Of a stretch of 9,386 nucleotides of DNA, positions 7,639 through 9,386 are shown one piece after another. The DNA is from Eubacterium sp. (lineage in GTDB: Bacteria; Bacillota; Clostridia; Oscillospirales; Acutalibacteraceae), in assembly GCA_017543415.1 (NCBI GenBank), contig JAFYGD010000215.1:1-9386 (forward strand). The letters run 5' to 3'. A program made the translations under genes and the position numbers. The notes under the pieces are model-generated. The model saw nothing but the letters and a program-made list of their open reading frames with translations, searched no databases and was not told the DNA's origin. How positions within the stretch are numbered: position 1 is the stretch's first letter; every line of letters starts with the position of its first letter.

Positions 7639-7667
7639 ATTATACCATATAAAGATATAAAAAGCAA
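7639..7667 (-). promoter_or_regulatory. Sigma-A promoter for the sugar transferase-lacZ transcript
   Basis: On the minus strand TTGCTT (7667-7662), a 17-bp spacer and a perfect TATAAT (7644-7639) are present, with TGG immediately before it, making an extended -10. Transcription would start near 7632, about 45 nt before ATG 7586. Confidence 0.8.
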
Positions 7668-7691
7668 TTTAATTATAAAATAAAATATTTC

Positions 7692-7720
7692 TTGCAAATC
7701 AGTACGGTTTTATATATAAT
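7692..7720 (+). promoter_or_regulatory. Sigma-A promoter for the small ORF-secA transcript
   Basis: TTGCAA (7692-7697), a 17-bp spacer and a perfect TATAAT (7715-7720) point rightwards, with a start expected near 7727 and a leader of about 39 nt. The 24 bp between this -35 and the opposite promoter's -35 are almost pure A/T and could act as a shared UP element. No comparably good promoter is seen between the small ORF and secA, so both are probably read from here. Confidence 0.8.
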
Positions 7721-7765
7721 AAAGAGTGACGGTTTTTTGCCGAATACTATTTGAAAGGATAAGCC

Positions 7766-8041
7766 ATGCAAAAGCTTTTTGTTAAACAGGGTTTAAGCGT
7801 TGCAATCTGTATAACGATGGCGCTTTCGCTTTCAGCCTACACGGCGGCGTGTACCATAAGCGAGCAGAGCATTACCATTGTTTCCGAAATCAGCACGCGT
7901 ACCGCGGAGCGTATGGAAAACGCGGCAGCTCAGCAGTTTAATATTGTACGCGGCGTTGCGGGCGGATTTTTTAAAGCCGCGCTCGGCGATTTAACGCTCC
8001 TTAAGGCAGAGGTTTCACAGGCTATTATTCCCGAGCCGTAA
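7766..8041 (+). CDS. Small secreted or membrane-anchored protein of unknown function, upstream of secA
   Basis: I do not recognise this 91-residue protein. It starts MQKLFVKQG, with two lysines, then a hydrophobic stretch at about 10-24 and a small-residue region SAYTAAC at 23-29. Together these look like a Sec signal peptide cleaved near Ala28, or an N-terminal membrane anchor. TAAC is not a good lipobox. The rest is polar with likely helices (about 40-60 and 66-85), a glycine-rich bend RGVAGGFF and the ending AIIPEP. GAAAGGAT (7753-7760) precedes the ATG with good spacing, and the promoter lies 46 bp upstream, so the gene is probably real. It is followed by secA after 61 bp on the same strand. 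An exported leader ORF before secA recalls secM of gammaproteobacteria, but no SecM-type arrest sequence is visible. It could equally be an unrelated small envelope protein. Confidence 0.72.
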   Translation: MQKLFVKQGLSVAICITMALSLSAYTAACTISEQSITIVSEISTRTAERMENAAAQQFNIVRGVAGGFFKAALGDLTLLKAEVSQAIIPEP

Positions 8042-8060
8042 CGCAAAGCAGCGTTTTCGG
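8036..8060 (+). terminator. Stem-loop across the stop codon of the small ORF; possible attenuator
   Basis: CCG, T, AACGC, loop AAAGCA, GCGTT, TT, CGG can fold into eight pairs with a small internal loop. The left arm includes the last proline codon and the TAA stop (8039-8041). The inner stem is followed by TTTT within GCGTTTT, giving at most a weak terminator. Ribosomes finishing the small ORF would melt the left arm, so folding could respond to translation of that ORF. Confidence 0.4.
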
Positions 8061-8102
8061 TTCAATTATAAAAAATAAATTTTCCTAATGAGGTGTAAAT
8101 AA

Positions 8103-9386
8103 ATGGCAAATAAATTTGTAACAGCTATCTTCGGCGATTATTCAAAGAAGGAAGTAAAAAAGCTTAAGAAAACAGTAGACAAAATCAACGAGCTCGGCCC
8201 CAAGTACGGCGAGATGAGCGATAAGGAGCTTGCAGGACAGACTCCTATTCTTAAAGAAAGACTCAGAAACGGCGAAACCCTTGACGATATTCTTCCCGAC
8301 GCATTTGCGGTTTGCCGTGAGGCTGCCGACCGTGTAATCGGTCTGCGTCACTTTGACGTACAGCTTATAGGCGGTATCGTTCTTCATCAGGGACGTATTG
8401 CCGAAATGAAAACCGGTGAAGGTAAAACCCTTGTTGCAACCCTTCCCGCATATCTTAATGCGCTTACGGGCGAGGGCGTTCATATCGTTACCGTAAACGA
8501 CTACCTTGCAAAGCGTGACTCCGAATGGATGGGCAAGGTTTACCGTTTCCTCGGCTTAGATGTTGGTCTTATTATTCACGAAAAGAGCAACGCTGAGCGC
8601 CAGGAGGCATATAACTGCGATATCACTTACGGAACAAATAACGAAATGGGCTTTGACTATCTTCGTGACAATATGGTTCAGTATAAAGAGCAGAAGGTAC
8701 AAAGAGGCCACGTTTTCGCTATCGTCGACGAGGTTGACTCAATCCTTATTGACGAGGCGCGTACTCCGCTTATCATCAGCGGTAAGGGCGAGGCTTCAAC
8801 CGACCTTTACCGTCAGGCAGACCAGTTTGCACAGACCCTTACAATGGTTAAGGTTGCAAAGACTGACGACAAGCAGGATATTGAAGAAAACTACGAAGGC
8901 GACTACATTGTTGACGAAAAGGCTAAAACCGCAACCCTTCTTAAGAGCGGTGTTGAAAAGGCAGAGGCGTTCTTCAACATTGACAGCCTTATGGATATTG
9001 AGCATACAACGCTGCGCCACCACATTGACCAGGCTATCAAGGCTCACGGCGTAATGACAAGAGATATCGACTACGTTGTAAAAGACGGTCAGGTTAAAAT
9101 CGTTGACGAATTCACGGGCCGTATTATGGAAGGCAGACGTTATAACGAAGGTCTCCACCAGGCTCTTGAAGCAAAAGAAGGCGTTAAGGTTGAGCATGAG
9201 AGCAAAACTCTTGCAACCATCACCTTCCAGAACTACTTCCGTCTTTACAAGAAGCTTTCTGGTATGACAGGTACTGCTGCTACCGAGGCTCCTGAATTTG
9301 ACGAAATCTATAAGCTCGACGTTGTAGAAATTCCTACAAACAAGCCGCTTATCCGTGACGACAGACCAGACGTTATCTTCCAGACG
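8103..9386 (+). CDS. secA: Preprotein translocase ATPase SecA, N-terminal 428 residues (runs off right edge)
   Basis: SecA is the cytosolic and peripheral membrane motor that pushes unfolded preproteins through SecYEG using ATP. The visible part holds nucleotide-binding domain 1, with [20 protein letters not shown] leading into Walker [10 protein letters not shown] at 101-109. [10 protein letters not shown] follows at 130, [16 protein letters not shown] at 176, and the Walker B box [20 protein letters not shown] starts at 208. The preprotein cross-linking domain takes up about 220-360, including [20 protein letters not shown], and NBD1 then resumes with SGMTGTA at 386-392. DEVD rather than DEAD is normal for this family. 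GAGGTG (8090-8095) lies 7 nt before the ATG. The second nucleotide domain and C-terminus lie beyond the window (the whole family is about 800-950 residues). It follows the small exported ORF and probably shares its transcript. Confidence 0.98.
   Translation, partial: MANKFVTAIFGDYSKKEVKKLKKTVDKINELGPKYGEMSDKELAGQTPILKERLRNGETLDDILPDAFAVCREAADRVIGLRHFDVQLIGGIVLHQGRIAEMKTGEGKTLVATLPAYLNALTGEGVHIVTVNDYLAKRDSEWMGKVYRFLGLDVGLIIHEKSNAERQEAYNCDITYGTNNEMGFDYLRDNMVQYKEQKVQRGHVFAIVDEVDSILIDEARTPLIISGKGEASTDLYRQADQFAQTLTMVKVAKTDDKQDIEENYEGDYIVDEKAKTATLLKSGVEKAEAFFNIDSLMDIEHTTLRHHIDQAIKAHGVMTRDIDYVVKDGQVKIVDEFTGRIMEGRRYNEGLHQALEAKEGVKVEHESKTLATITFQNYFRLYKKLSGMTGTAATEAPEFDEIYKLDVVEIPTNKPLIRDDRPDVIFQT

Noticed and set aside
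7587..7697. In-frame N-terminal extension of the sugar transferase to an ATG at 7697, adding a hydrophobic stretch
   Set aside because: It spans the predicted promoter (7639-7667) and its start site, has no ribosome-binding site, and the family's short form begins close to the residues encoded from 7586.
7730..7742. CGG-T6G-CCG mini-hairpin in the leader of the small ORF, considered as a riboswitch or terminator element
   Set aside because: Only three to four pairs with a U-rich loop; too weak to support any call.
7847..7855. Possible lipoprotein signal (TAAC, Cys29) in the small ORF before secA
   Set aside because: Position -3 is Thr instead of Leu/Val/Ile and the site fits a normal signal-peptidase cleavage or a membrane anchor as well; kept only as a remark.
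8142..8483. Minus-strand open frame opposite the start of secA
   Set aside because: SecA motifs are unbroken on the plus strand; the antisense frame shows no family features.
8727..8738. DEVD instead of DEAD in SecA as a possible active-site change
   Set aside because: DEVD is a common natural form of the SecA Walker B box, and the surrounding sequence is fully conserved.

Overview
The window looks like chromosomal DNA of a low-to-mid-GC Gram-positive anaerobe of the Clostridia, most likely a gut Ruminococcaceae/Oscillospiraceae-type organism. The reasons are the pth-mfd gene order typical of Firmicutes, Shine-Dalgarno sites in front of every gene with a visible start, a radical SAM enzyme of a kind common in clostridia, a cytosolic LacZ-type beta-galactosidase, and sigma-A-like promoters in AT-rich gaps. 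The genus assignment is inference from style, not from a marker gene.

Minus strand, read right to left: a short phosphoglycosyl transferase (6969-7586) and a full-length GH2 beta-galactosidase lacZ (3880-6924) lie 44 bp apart, without a visible terminator, behind a good promoter at 7639-7667. After lacZ comes an AT-rich gap with a near-consensus promoter (3835-3863) driving a radical SAM protein of unknown function with extra cluster-binding cysteines (2353-3777). Then follow pth (1704-2303) and the 5' two-thirds-or-less of mfd (1683 down to base 1, running off the window). A perfect 9-bp stem-loop sits between the radical SAM gene and the Shine-Dalgarno of pth.

Plus strand: a divergent promoter at 7692-7720 reads a 91-codon ORF for a small protein with an N-terminal signal or membrane segment (7766-8041), then 61 bp later the essential translocase ATPase secA (8103 to the right edge, N-terminal 428 residues only). 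A stem-loop spans the stop codon of the small ORF.

Most of the window is housekeeping: tRNA recycling (Pth), transcription-coupled repair (Mfd), protein export (SecA), plus lactose/galactoside hydrolysis and cell-surface glycan initiation. The part most worth a second look is the small exported-looking ORF directly upstream of secA. It has the layout of a secM-type secretion monitor but no recognisable arrest motif. Second are the radical SAM gene with its own decorated promoter region, and the 14-bp tandem repeat between the glycosyl transferase and lacZ. I saw no tRNA or rRNA gene, insertion sequence, prophage gene or CRISPR array.
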